From contig JAEULH010000010.1 in the NCBI GenBank assembly GCA_016793925.1, forward strand, positions 1-64,000: DNA of 64,000 nucleotides. Direction: 5' to 3'. Below, in pieces: positions 30,580-39,530 of the stretch. This DNA comes from Rhodospirillales bacterium. Lineage in GTDB: Bacteria; Pseudomonadota; Alphaproteobacteria; Rhodospirillales; Defluviicoccaceae. The translations under genes and the position numbers were made by a program. Below the pieces are notes generated by a model, which did no database searches, was not told the DNA's origin, and saw only the letters and a program-made list of their open reading frames with translations. The stretch's first letter is position 1. Each line of letters opens with the position of its first letter.

Positions 30580-33216
30580 ATGATCCTCCGCGAGAAGCTT
30601 GGCCGGCTCCGGCGACGTAAGGACAGCGAGCACGAGCAGGCCCTCGTCCGCATCGTCATCGTCGCCATTCTGTTCGCCTATGTCGACGCCCCGACGATCC
30701 TGCATATTGGCGCTCGCCCCTCATCGCCGGTCCTGGTCTGGCTTGGCGGCGCCTATCCGGTTCTGTCCCTGCTCATCTTCGCGCTGATTCTGCTGCATCC
30801 GGCGCCGTCGCGCGCGCGCCGTGCCACGGCGATGGTGACGGACTTCGCAGTGCTCTCCGGCTTCATGCACCTCGGCGATGCGGGCGCGGCGCCCTTCTAC
30901 CCGGTCTACCTGTGGATTGCCTTCGGCAACGGCTTCCGCTTTGGCCTGCGCTACCTTGCGGCGTCCGTCGGATTGGCGGCGGCGGGCTTTCTCGCGGTCG
31001 CCCTGACGACGGAGTTCTGGCTGCGCGAATGGCCGCTGGCGCTCGGACTGTTCGCCGCCCTTATCGTCTTGCCCGGCTACGCCGCCACGCTCATCCGCCG
31101 GCTCACGGAAGCCAAGGCGCAGGCCGAAGCGGCCAGCCAGGCAAAGACGCGCTTCCTCGCCGGCGTCAGCCACGAGCTGCGAACGCCGCTCAACGCGATC
31201 ATCGGCACCAGCACGCTGATGGGCGACACCCGTCTCGATCCCGAGCAGCGCGAAATGGTGCACACGGTCAAGACGGCCGGGACCACCCTGCTTGCGCTGA
31301 TCGACGACATCCTCGACGTCTCGCGGATCGAGGCGAACCGGGCAACCCTCAACACCACCGACTTCGACCTGCACGCGGCCCTCGCCGACGTCCTTTCCAT
31401 ATTCCGTCCCGTTGCCGCGACGAAGGGGCTGCGGCTTGTGGCGTCGGTCGATCCAACGATTCCATGGCGGCTGCACGGGGACGTCAAGCAGCTCCGCCAG
31501 ATCCTGACAAACCTCGTCGGCAACGCGATCAAGTTCACCGAGGCGGGTTATGTCGTCGTCGCCGCGGACCCGGGCGACGAGGACCCGGGAGGCAGCAGCG
31601 ACGGTCGCGGCGGCGACGAAACGGGTCAAGGCCCCACCCGGCGCATCCGGATTGCCGTTCGCGACAGTGGCATCGGCATTCCGCCACACCAGCAGGCCCG
31701 GATTTTCGAGCAGTTCGCGCGCGGCGACGACGCCGTCAACCGCCGCTTCGGGGGTACCGGTCTGGGTCTGTCCATCTCGCGCGGCCTGGCCGAACTGGCC
31801 GGGGGCACGCTGAAGGTCGAAAGCGCGCCCGACGAAGGGAGCACGTTCACCCTCGAGATCCCGTTCGAGACCGCGCGCACGCCTGAATCGCTTCCCGACG
31901 CCGCGCCCCAGCAGGTCACGGTCATAGGCGAGGACGGAGCCTTCAACGACCGACTGCGCCATCTGCTTGCGAACGAAGACGTGCACGTTCTCGCCGGACG
32001 CGATCCGGACGCGGCGCTGGACGGCGGCGCGCCGGCCGCTTTCGCTTCCGACATCCCGCCCGTACTCATCATCGATAGCCGCGAGCGTCGCGACGACAGC
32101 GTCGTCGCGACGCTCGCGCGGAGCCGCCGTGGCGACGTCTGCGTCATGGTCCGCAGACCCGACGGCGAGAGCGCGCGGGCGACGCTTGCCTACAAGTGGG
32201 TCAGAGGGACGGGCGCCGGCCCCGCCTGCGTGGCGGTTTTGCCCTGGCCGCCATCCGACCCGGCGCTGCGCGGCGCCCTCCACGCAGCCGCCAAATTTAC
32301 GCAGGCCGCGGAACGGGCGGAAGCGCCGCGGTTGAAGGACGACGAGCCTCAGCCACGGCGCGGCGACGGCCTGCGGGTCCTGGTCGCCGAGGACAACCCG
32401 GTCAACCGCAAGGTTCTGGCCCGTATCCTCGACCGCGCCGGCTTCGATTCGGAGCTAGTCGAAAGCGGCGAAGACGCTTTGGAGGCTCTGGCCGAAACGA
32501 GCTTCGACGCTGTTCTGCTCGACATCAACATGCCCGGCCTGAGCGGGCTCGACGTGGTCAAACTGTACCGGATGGGCGCGCTCGGCCAGCCGCACATCCC
32601 GATCATCGCGCTGAGCGCCGATGCGACCGTCGAGATGCGGGACGCGGCCTTGGCCGCCGGCATCGATGTCTACCTGACAAAACCGGTCGAGCCGGACCGT
32701 CTGGTTGGCGAGATCCTGGCCCTGGTCGGTCCGGATCATGCGCGCGTCGTCGACCCGCGACGCGGCGATCTGACGACAGAGCCGCCGACCGAACCGACCA
32801 CGGAGGATCATGCGGAGCCCGTCGGGAGCCAGCCGCCCGGCGACGACGAGATTGTCCTCAACCGCGCGGCTCTGGCCGCTCTCAACGCCTACAGCGGGCC
32901 GGACGAGGACTTCGCCCTGGCCGTACTGCGCGATTTCCTCTCCAACACCGAACAACTCATGACGCAGGTCGCCGATGCGGCGCGTGTCGGCGACGCGGCC
33001 GCCTTTCGCGCCGCCGTCCACGCACTGCGCGGAACGGCTGGCAACGTCGGCGCCGACGCCATGCGCCAGTTCTGCCAGGAGCTTCAGGGAATGACGGTCG
33101 AACGCCTGAAGGCCCACGGCGACGCGTACGTCGATCGGCTGGGGCACGAGTTTGCCCGCCTGCGCCGCGACATCGGCCGATATCAAGTGGAGCGGCAACG
33201 CGCAGCGCCGGTCTGA
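30580..33216 (+). CDS. rpfC: RpfC-like hybrid sensor kinase with Hpt (DSF receptor candidate)
   Basis: 878 aa. There are five predicted TM helices (about 21-40, 51-72, 82-118, 126-146, 151-172), HisKA with His198 in [18 protein letters not shown], HATPase (N box [14 protein letters not shown] boxes RDSGIGIP and GGTGLGLSI), a degenerate receiver-like segment (about 445-570), a true receiver (about 595-715, [11 protein letters not shown]) and a C-terminal Hpt domain with HALRGT. This order and the [17 protein letters not shown] segment match RpfC, the DSF sensor. It is convergent with the rpfF-like gene, as in Xanthomonas. It should phosphorelay to a separate receiver, and the REC-GGDEF-EAL protein at 34694 is the nearest candidate. 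Ligand identity is inferred from context. Confidence 0.85.
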   Translation: MILREKLGRLRRRKDSEHEQALVRIVIVAILFAYVDAPTILHIGARPSSPVLVWLGGAYPVLSLLIFALILLHPAPSRARRATAMVTDFAVLSGFMHLGDAGAAPFYPVYLWIAFGNGFRFGLRYLAASVGLAAAGFLAVALTTEFWLREWPLALGLFAALIVLPGYAATLIRRLTEAKAQAEAASQAKTRFLAGVSHELRTPLNAIIGTSTLMGDTRLDPEQREMVHTVKTAGTTLLALIDDILDVSRIEANRATLNTTDFDLHAALADVLSIFRPVAATKGLRLVASVDPTIPWRLHGDVKQLRQILTNLVGNAIKFTEAGYVVVAADPGDEDPGGSSDGRGGDETGQGPTRRIRIAVRDSGIGIPPHQQARIFEQFARGDDAVNRRFGGTGLGLSISRGLAELAGGTLKVESAPDEGSTFTLEIPFETARTPESLPDAAPQQVTVIGEDGAFNDRLRHLLANEDVHVLAGRDPDAALDGGAPAAFASDIPPVLIIDSRERRDDSVVATLARSRRGDVCVMVRRPDGESARATLAYKWVRGTGAGPACVAVLPWPPSDPALRGALHAAAKFTQAAERAEAPRLKDDEPQPRRGDGLRVLVAEDNPVNRKVLARILDRAGFDSELVESGEDALEALAETSFDAVLLDINMPGLSGLDVVKLYRMGALGQPHIPIIALSADATVEMRDAALAAGIDVYLTKPVEPDRLVGEILALVGPDHARVVDPRRGDLTTEPPTEPTTEDHAEPVGSQPPGDDEIVLNRAALAALNAYSGPDEDFALAVLRDFLSNTEQLMTQVADAARVGDAAAFRAAVHALRGTAGNVGADAMRQFCQELQGMTVERLKAHGDAYVDRLGHEFARLRRDIGRYQVERQRAAPV
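32080..32118. repeat. Perfect 18-bp inverted repeat inside the rpfC-like gene
   Basis: The arm 32080-32097 pairs with 32101-32118 without mismatch around a 3-nt loop (AGC). It lies in the region coding for the degenerate receiver-like segment and encodes an Arg/Asp/Ser-rich surface stretch. Strongest hairpin noticed in any coding region of the window. Confidence 0.9.
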
Positions 33217-33324
33217 CCGGGACTGCGGCCAGCCGGCGCCACGCGCGGAGCCCTCTCGGGGCGCCTGGGCGCAGGGTCGACACACTTCGCTGCCGGACAG
33301 GACGGTGCCCGGCGGTTGCGCCTG

Positions 33325-34362
33325 TCAGGCGTTCGCCGCGACCGACCCGGCGGCCAAGGTCGACCAGCGCCGGTCCTGGGCCAGGGCAAGGTGTCGCATG
33401 CGGCGAAGGTCCCGCGACGACAGCATCAGGGCCGTATCGACCCAGACATCGACGACCTGCATCAGTTCCTCGCGGCTGACGGGATTGACGATCCGGCGGG
33501 TTTGCAGCATCGCCTGCCGGGCCAACCCCTTCCGCTCGAATGCGGCAACGTGCTCGTAGATCGCCGCGGGGCCGCGGGCGTCGTCGACGACAAGGTCGAC
33601 AACGCCCATCTCGCAGAGTTCGTCGGCCGAATAGACGCGGCCGCTCAGGATCATCCGTTCCGCCTGCGCAGCGCCGAGCCGCCGCGACAGGAAGCTGTAG
33701 GCGCCCATGCCAGGAAACAGGTTGAACAGCACCTCGGGCAGGCCGAACTTCGCCGAGCGCTCCGCGATGATGACGTCGTTGGCAAGCGCGGCCTCGAACC
33801 CGCCGCCCAGCGCGTCGCCTTGGACAAGGGCGATCGTCGAGATCGGCAAGCCGAAGTTCGTCGCGATGCGATACTGACCCTCGGTGCACGCATGGGCGTA
33901 ACGAACCAGAGCATCGCGATCGCGCCGTTCGATCCGGTCGAGGAACAGGGAGAGGTCGCCGCCCAGGTTGAAGATGCCGGTGAGCTGCGACGAAAGCACG
34001 AGATGATTGACCGGCGGCCGGCCCTGCCTGCTGCTTGCGAACACGCACTCGAGCGCATCGGCGAGCGTCTTCATGTCGGCGAGCAGCCCCGGGGTGAAGC
34101 TCGGCCGCTTCCTCGGGGTCATCGACCACCACAGGATCCGCTGGTTGCGGTCGAAGGTGACCCGCAGGTTATTAAGCGTGAAGACGTCGGCGGTCGATGC
34201 CGGAAAGTCGAGGCCGGCGCCGGCTTCGGAACCGGCCGGGCGCCCGCTCAGGAAGGCAAGCAGGTCGCTGCCTGGGATGTCGCTGCTCTCGCCGTTCATA
34301 GGCGCAACGACAGTGTCGGCGGAAGCGGTGCGGCTTGCGGGTGTCATGGCAACGTACGACAT
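33325..34362 (-). CDS. rpfF: RpfF-like DSF synthase (crotonase fold)
   Basis: 345 aa, enoyl-CoA hydratase superfamily. The stretch GDALGGGFEAAL followed by ERSAKFGLPEVLFNLFPGMG is the RpfF signature; Glu190 and Glu210 are 20 residues apart, as are the catalytic pair Glu141/Glu161 of Xanthomonas RpfF. RpfF makes cis-2-unsaturated fatty acid signals from acyl-ACP by combined dehydratase and thioesterase activity. The N-terminus is about 50 residues longer than in Xanthomonas and looks disordered. The ATG at 34362 has a GAGAG site. It is convergent with the RpfC-like kinase and divergent from the GGDEF-EAL regulator. Confidence 0.88.
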   Translation of the reverse strand: MSYVAMTPASRTASADTVVAPMNGESSDIPGSDLLAFLSGRPAGSEAGAGLDFPASTADVFTLNNLRVTFDRNQRILWWSMTPRKRPSFTPGLLADMKTLADALECVFASSRQGRPPVNHLVLSSQLTGIFNLGGDLSLFLDRIERRDRDALVRYAHACTEGQYRIATNFGLPISTIALVQGDALGGGFEAALANDVIIAERSAKFGLPEVLFNLFPGMGAYSFLSRRLGAAQAERMILSGRVYSADELCEMGVVDLVVDDARGPAAIYEHVAAFERKGLARQAMLQTRRIVNPVSREELMQVVDVWVDTALMLSSRDLRRMRHLALAQDRRWSTLAAGSVAANA

Positions 34363-34693
34363 GTTCTCTCCTAGACGTTTTTGGTGAAATTCCCAGCTTG
34401 TTTTTCTTACCCCATATGCAGTAAATTATATCTGAAATGGATTGATTTTGCTGTGACAAGCAGCACACTGTGCATGCAAAATCGCGAGCGGTGATTGGAC
34501 CGCCAAAATGATTATAAACGGTGCGCGCGGGGCGTTTTCCACGGCACGCGGATGGGGTATTTTGTCGATGAGACTCGGAGTCAAGCCGAAATCCGGCCAT
34601 GCTTCGCAGTGATCGGCAGGAGATGATCGCTGCTCGCACGCAGGGGCCGGACCCCTTACACTGGAACAGGGCGGGCTGGGAGACGATGCGGAA
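34363..34693. promoter_or_regulatory. 331-bp AT-rich divergent promoter region (rpfF / GGDEF-EAL gene)
   Basis: The most AT-rich spacer of the window, with no gene. It holds TGTGA-N6-GCACA at 34452-34467, one base from the CRP/Clp consensus TGTGA-N6-TCACA, and just after it GCAC-ACT-GTGC (34463-34473) and the palindrome TGCATGCA (34471-34478). Clp, a CRP-family regulator responsive to cyclic di-GMP, controls DSF outputs in Xanthomonas; the link here is inference. Confidence 0.5.
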
Positions 34694-37288
34694 ATGACCG
34701 TCGTTTACATCGTCGACGACCAGTCCATCAATTTGCGCATCCTCGCCCGCTTTGCGCAGTCGCTCGGCGATGACGTTCGTGTCCTGACATTCGACGACCC
34801 CGTCCGCGCTCTCGCAGCGTTCGCCGCCGACCCGCCCGACCTGATCGTGACCGACTATGTCATGCCGGGCATGGACGGTGAGGCCTTTATCAGCCACTGC
34901 CGACAACATCCGGTGGCCGACGATGCGCCGATCATCGTCGTGACTGCCTACGAGGATCGCGAATTCCGCTACCGCGCCCTGGACACCGGCGCCACCGACT
35001 ACCTCCTGAGCCCCGTTGACGGCCGCGAATTCTGCATTCGCGCGCGCAATCTCCTCAGCCTGCGACGCCATCAGTTGGCCGAACGCGAGCGCGCCACAGC
35101 GCTGGAAGGCGAGCTTGAAAGCACGCTGCGTCGTCACGCCGAGGCAATCCGGCGCAAGGAGGAGCAGCTCCGCCGGGTCGTGAATACGGTTCCGGCGCTG
35201 ATTTCGGCGACGGATCGCGACGGCGTCGTCTGCCTGCTGAACTCCGGGTACCAGCAGTACGGGATTTCTCTGGCGCCGACAGCGACCCGTCTGACGATGG
35301 GCGACCTGTTCGGCGAAACCTACGGCGCTCGTCATCGCGCCTTCGATGCGCAGATCCTGGCCGGCGGCGAGGCGCCGGGCGCTTTCGAGGAATATGTAAC
35401 GGATGCCGCCGGCGAACCGCGGGTGCTGCTGACGACCAAGGCCCCGCTCACCGCAGGGGACGCGACAGCGGACGGCGTGGTGACCGTTTCCCTCGACATC
35501 ACCGAGCGCAAGCAGCACGAACAGGCCGTTGTCGAAAGCGAGCAGCGCTTTCGCGCGCTCGTCGAAGGCTCCGTACTCGGCATCCTGATCGAGCGCGACC
35601 GTCGACCTCTGTTTGTCAATCCCATGCTGGCGCGCTTGTTCGGCTACACGGACGAGTCGGAGATCCTCGCCATGGATAGCGTCGACACGCTGTTCCCCGA
35701 GGACGAGCGCGAGCGCATCGGCCAGATCCGGCGAACCACCCTCGCCGGCGACACGCATGGCGAACTGACGGAGTTCGGCGGCCTGAGAAGAGACGGCACC
35801 ACCATCTGGCTTCAGGCGCAGGCGCAGCGCGTGAGCTGGAAGGGCAAGAGCGCGGTGCAAATGACGATGGCCGACGTCAGTCTCCGCAAGGCCTACGAAC
35901 TGCAACTGCAACAGCAGGCCAACTTCGACTCCCTGACCGGGCTGCCGAATAGGCTGTTGATGATGGACCGCCTGCGCGGCGCGATCCTCAGCGCGGGACG
36001 ACACGGCCACAGAGGGGCCGTCCTCTTCATCGATCTCGATTATTTCAAGAAGATCAACGACACTCTCGGCCACGCCGCCGGCGACGAGGTGCTCCAGCAG
36101 GCAGCGGAGCGGCTGACGAGCTGCGTCCGGGGCGAAGACACGGTCTCGCGGATCGGCGGCGACGAGTTCACCATCATCCTCCCCAACATCGAGACGGCTG
36201 CCAACGCCGAGCCCGTCGTGCAGAAGATTCTGCAGGCCTTCGCACACCCGTTCCTTCTGTCCGACCTTGAAGCGGTGGTTTCGGCGAGCATCGGCATCAC
36301 CGTCTTTCCCGACGACGGCAACGATCCCGAGACACTGATGAAGAACGCCGACGTGGCGATGTATCGATCGAAAGAGCGCGGTCGTAACACGTTCGAATTC
36401 TTCAGCGAGTCCCTGAGCGAGCATGCCAGCGAACAGATCAGGATCGAGACCTCGCTCCGCCACGCGCTTGAGCGCAATGAAATCAGCCTTTGCTTTCAGC
36501 CGATCTTCGACGTTCGCTCGACCGAATTGGTCGGGGCGGAAGCGCAAGTGTGCTGGGACAATCCGGACCTCGGACACGTCGTCCCCGAGCGGTACCTGAC
36601 ACACGCCGAGGAAACCGGGTTGATCGTGCCGATCCGGGCCTGGGCCCTGGATGAGGCCTGCCGACAATGGCGCTACTGGCACGCTGCCGGCTTGTCGCTG
36701 GGCCGCCTCGTCGTCGACATGTCCCCCGGCCGCAAGAACGATGCGAACCTGCCCGAAGTCGTCGAGGCGGCCCTCGGCCGCCACGCCATCCCGCCAGAGT
36801 GTCTTGAACTCGGCATCGGCGAGCGGAGCCTGCTCCATCGCGGCGACGAGCTGGCAAACGGCCTCCGGGGGCTGGCCTCGCTCGGCGTCCAGATCGCAAT
36901 CGACGAGTTCGGCGCCGAAGACGGCCCGCTCACGCAGATCCGCGACATCCCGGTCGCCGCGATCCGGATCGCCGCCGTGTTTTTATCGGCAGCGCTCGGT
37001 GACAGAAGACAGGCACGGATCATGGAGGCGATCGTTGCGATGGCCCACCGCCTCAGCATTCGTGTGGCCGCGGTCGGCGTCAACAGCGAGGACCATTTCC
37101 AGTTCGCGCTGTCCTGCGGCTGCGACCTCGCCCAGGGGCTGTACTTCGGCCAGCCCCTGGCGGCGGCCTCCTTCGAAAGCTGGGCCTGGGAGCAGATGGC
37201 GTCGGGCCGGACGACGGCGGCGGCGGTAGCCGGCGCCGACGGATCGCGGCTGCTAACGCGGCGAGCCTGGCCGAATGCTTCCCGTTAA
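34694..37288 (+). CDS. Response regulator with PAS-PAS-GGDEF-EAL (DSF circuit output)
   Basis: 864 aa. An N-terminal receiver (VYIVDDQSINLRILARF, phospho-acceptor Asp54 in VTDYVMPGMDG) is followed by a coiled segment, two PAS domains (about 155-280 and 285-400), GGDEF (about 410-575) and EAL (about 595-840). The GGDEF motif itself is intact at residues 488-492 with an RxxD inhibition site (RGED) five residues before it, so diguanylate cyclase activity is likely. The EAL domain reads GAEAQVCW instead of the EAL signature (Glu616), and the DDFGTGYSS loop is replaced by DEFGAEDGP, so phosphodiesterase activity is probably lost. The receiver resembles that of RpfG. Confidence 0.88.
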   Translation: MTVVYIVDDQSINLRILARFAQSLGDDVRVLTFDDPVRALAAFAADPPDLIVTDYVMPGMDGEAFISHCRQHPVADDAPIIVVTAYEDREFRYRALDTGATDYLLSPVDGREFCIRARNLLSLRRHQLAERERATALEGELESTLRRHAEAIRRKEEQLRRVVNTVPALISATDRDGVVCLLNSGYQQYGISLAPTATRLTMGDLFGETYGARHRAFDAQILAGGEAPGAFEEYVTDAAGEPRVLLTTKAPLTAGDATADGVVTVSLDITERKQHEQAVVESEQRFRALVEGSVLGILIERDRRPLFVNPMLARLFGYTDESEILAMDSVDTLFPEDERERIGQIRRTTLAGDTHGELTEFGGLRRDGTTIWLQAQAQRVSWKGKSAVQMTMADVSLRKAYELQLQQQANFDSLTGLPNRLLMMDRLRGAILSAGRHGHRGAVLFIDLDYFKKINDTLGHAAGDEVLQQAAERLTSCVRGEDTVSRIGGDEFTIILPNIETAANAEPVVQKILQAFAHPFLLSDLEAVVSASIGITVFPDDGNDPETLMKNADVAMYRSKERGRNTFEFFSESLSEHASEQIRIETSLRHALERNEISLCFQPIFDVRSTELVGAEAQVCWDNPDLGHVVPERYLTHAEETGLIVPIRAWALDEACRQWRYWHAAGLSLGRLVVDMSPGRKNDANLPEVVEAALGRHAIPPECLELGIGERSLLHRGDELANGLRGLASLGVQIAIDEFGAEDGPLTQIRDIPVAAIRIAAVFLSAALGDRRQARIMEAIVAMAHRLSIRVAAVGVNSEDHFQFALSCGCDLAQGLYFGQPLAAASFESWAWEQMASGRTTAAAVAGADGSRLLTRRAWPNASR

Positions 37289-37472
37289 CGCATCGCGGCG
37301 GGTATTCGCGCATCGATGACGTTTCACAACCGGGGAGGGGGAACGAAGCGCCGTCGCCGCGGCGTTTCGCGGACGGCGTCGAAGTGGCTGCCGGCTCTGC
37401 TGCGGCGAGGCGCACGAGCAGACGGGCGTGCTGCCGCTCCATCCGCTATCCGTAGGCGCGCGCGTGTTAGCG

Positions 37473-37676
37473 CTAAGACTTGGCGTAAGGGTTGCGCAGC
37501 GTCTCGACGACGGTCGCGAAGACCTTGCGGATCTGGTCCTCGTCGCAGCCCATGAGCAGGGCGTCCTCGAAGGCGTCCTGGCAGGCCTGGCGTATCTCAT
37601 CGAGGTTCTGGTTGAGAACCTTGATCTTCTCTTCACAGGAGACGGCTCGGCCGTCGGGCTGTTTCCAGATGGTCAC
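37473..37676 (-). CDS. Small conserved hypothetical protein (67 aa)
   Basis: Starts MTIWKQPDGRAVSCEEKIKV and continues with a helical, acidic segment (LDEIRQACQDAFEDALLMGC) and a C-terminal VETLRNPYAKS. It looks like a short alphaproteobacterial protein of unknown function that I have seen in similar contexts, but I cannot give it a family name. Two cysteines (Cys14 and Cys32 regions) are present. It lies 63 bp downstream of the Nudix gene on the same strand and is probably co-transcribed with it. Confidence 0.75.
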   Translation of the reverse strand: MTIWKQPDGRAVSCEEKIKVLNQNLDEIRQACQDAFEDALLMGCDEDQIRKVFATVVETLRNPYAKS

Positions 37677-37739
37677 GGGCGCGCAATCAATACCGATTGA
37701 GGATGCTTGCCTACGATATGGGAACCGGCCGACGCAGCG

Positions 37740-38267
37740 CTACCGCAGTCCGCCGCAGAGCGGGACTTGCCTCATCACCTGCGGCTTCCTCCCCTCGCCG
37801 TCCGCGCAGAGCAAAAGCCGTGCCTCGAAGCGGAGCAGGATCCGTTTCAGCGCCGCCTCGTGCACCCGCTCGCGGGCGATCGCGAACGTCGACCATTCTC
37901 GCCGACGCTGGCGACGTTCCGGCCAGTCGCGGAGGATACGCTGGACCCGCAGCGGGAAAACCTGAACCAGGCACAACTGTCCTCTTCTCCCGTTCTTCTT
38001 CGAGTAGGCGTACATCCCGACCGGCGTTCGCATGATCCGGCCGTGGACCCCTGCCTCCTCGTAGGCTTCCAGGGCCGCCGAAGCGCTGGAACTCATCCCG
38101 CTCTTGACGCTGCCTTTGGGCACCACCCAGCGACGGGTCGAGCGCGAGGTGACGAGCAGAATTTGCGGGCCGCCCGGCGACCAGCGGTACGGCAGCGCCG
38201 CCGACTGCGCCGTATGCCAGGGTTCGCGAGCTCTGGGTGTCTTTGGAACTTGTCCGTCTCCCGTCAC
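37740..38267 (-). CDS. Nudix-family protein with a modified Nudix box
   Basis: 175 aa, similar in layout to the diphosphoinositol-polyphosphate-type Nudix proteins common in alphaproteobacteria: LLVTSRSTRRWVVPKGSVKS, then ALEAYEEAGVHG, then VGMYAYSKKNGRRGQLCLVQVFPL. In the Nudix box GX5EX7REUXEEXGU the first Glu is replaced by Ala and the Arg of REU by Leu; the EExGV end is intact. Metal binding and hydrolysis may therefore be weakened or the substrate changed. The start is GTG at 38267. The C-terminal 40 residues are basic. Followed by the 67-aa gene. Confidence 0.8.
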   Translation of the reverse strand: MTGDGQVPKTPRAREPWHTAQSAALPYRWSPGGPQILLVTSRSTRRWVVPKGSVKSGMSSSASAALEAYEEAGVHGRIMRTPVGMYAYSKKNGRRGQLCLVQVFPLRVQRILRDWPERRQRRREWSTFAIARERVHEAALKRILLRFEARLLLCADGEGRKPQVMRQVPLCGGLR

Positions 38268-38469
38268 TTGCGGCCGCGCCCTTCGCGGGACATCGCACTG
38301 GCTGGCGCTCAGGCATGCCGCCTACTGCCGGACAGTACCCCGCGATACACTGCGCAGCTCATTCTCATAAGTCATACACGCCTGCGCCGTCGCCTTTTTT
38401 TTCGATGCGGTCAAGTCACGGTCTCGCTAAATTGTTGACGAGTTGGTAGCATGCGCGGGGTTTGAACTG

Positions 38470-38952
38470 ATGAATACGGATATTATGGCTCTGGTAAAAG
38501 ACATTCAGGATCGCATCCGCGAAGTTGCTTACATGATGTGGGACTCGGCCGGGCGACAGCACGGGATGGCCATGGACTACTGGCTTCGGGCGGAGCGCGA
38601 GGTTATCACGACGATGCAGTCGGCGGCCGAGCGCATGATGCCCGAACCCCCGCGCGGCGAAAACGATGGTTCGACGCAGTCGGACATGCCCGCACCGACC
38701 GCCGAGGCCCCTGCCAAGGCCGAGGCCCCTGCCAAGGTCAAGGCCGAAACCGAGGCTGCGCCGGCGGTGGCGCCGGCCGCTCCGGCGGCGCCTCAGGCGG
38801 ACAAGCCGGCCAGCAAGCCCAGGCCCGCTGCAGCGAAGAAAACGCCCGCTGCGAAACCGGTTGCGACCGCCAAGGACAAGGACAAGGAGCCGGCGAAAAA
38901 GCCAGCCACACGCAGGAGCGGGACGCGCGCCTCCGGCAAGACGTCCCCATAG
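38470..38952 (+). CDS. DUF2934 protein with Ala/Pro/Lys-rich tail
   Basis: 160 aa. The N-terminal 45 residues match the DUF2934 pattern (IREVAYMMWDSAGRQHGMAMDYWLRAE, read in two parts: AYxxWxxxGRxxG and YWLRAE). The remaining two thirds are low-complexity Ala, Pro and Lys (KPASKPRPAAAKKTPAAKP), like the basic tails of histone-H1-like bacterial proteins, and end in RSGTRASGK. It may bind nucleic acid through this tail; DUF2934 itself has no known role. An 18-bp tandem repeat lies in the tail. The ATG at 38470 has no strong ribosome binding site; 38485 is an alternative. Confidence 0.75.
   Translation: MNTDIMALVKDIQDRIREVAYMMWDSAGRQHGMAMDYWLRAEREVITTMQSAAERMMPEPPRGENDGSTQSDMPAPTAEAPAKAEAPAKVKAETEAAPAVAPAAPAAPQADKPASKPRPAAAKKTPAAKPVATAKDKDKEPAKKPATRRSGTRASGKTSP
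38701..38736 (+). repeat. 18-bp perfect tandem repeat in the DUF2934 gene
   Basis: GCCGAGGCCCCTGCCAAG occurs at 38701-38718 and 38719-38736 and encodes two AEAPAK units in the low-complexity tail, probably from slippage or unequal crossover. Confidence 0.9.
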
Positions 38953-39010
38953 ATCGCTTAGCGGGTTGCGGCGGACGCCCCGGCGTCGCCGCGCCGTTAG
39001 CGCCGGAACG

Positions 39011-39235
39011 TCACCGGGCTGACGTGGGAAGCGCGGCGTCGGCCTGCATGGCGTCTCGCCGCGCATCGATGCGTTCGAGGATCTGGCGGCGAAGATCGCG
39101 CGACGCGGCGGGCCAGACGGCGATCTCGTCGCCGCTGCGCAGGCAGCCGCGGCACAGGCCGGTGGCGGTATCCAGTTCGCAGATCCCGATGCAGGGCGAG
39201 CGTTCGGGATCGCGGAGCATCTTTTCGCACCTCAT
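39011..39235 (-). CDS. DUF1289 family protein
   Basis: 74 aa with the DUF1289 signature SPCIGICELDTATGLCRGCL: four cysteines in a C-x3-C-x8-C-x2-C pattern that probably bind one zinc or an iron-sulfur cluster, followed by DEIAVW. The function is unknown, although the family is widespread in Proteobacteria. The full length of the domain is present. Convergent with the DUF2934 gene and divergent from the adenylate cyclase gene, with 295 bp between them in which I see no further gene. Confidence 0.9.
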   Translation of the reverse strand: MRCEKMLRDPERSPCIGICELDTATGLCRGCLRSGDEIAVWPAASRDLRRQILERIDARRDAMQADAALPTSAR

Positions 39236-39530
39236 CTTCTGCCGTTGAAGCGACGCGGGATCCCCTCGCCGCTGTCACGACCGAGGCTTAGAGCAAGGAC
39301 GATCCCGGCGCAAGCCACGCGGGCCGGACGATCTGGGCGGATCCGGCCGACGCGGCGCATGGGGCGGGCATAAGCCGCCGGCAACCACCGCGTAACCATT
39401 CCGTCCTACATTCGGGCGATGCATGCCGCGCCCGAGGGCACCGACGCCCAGATCCCGACACCCCCCGCGACGACCGCGGCGTCGCAAGGCCTCTGCCTGC
39501 ATCGCCGGACCGGCCGCTACGGAACCACGC

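Noticed and set aside
34172..36838. 888-aa open frame on the minus strand opposite the GGDEF-EAL gene and overlapping rpfF
   Set aside because: No recognisable domain, crosses a promoter region, and conflicts with two clear genes.
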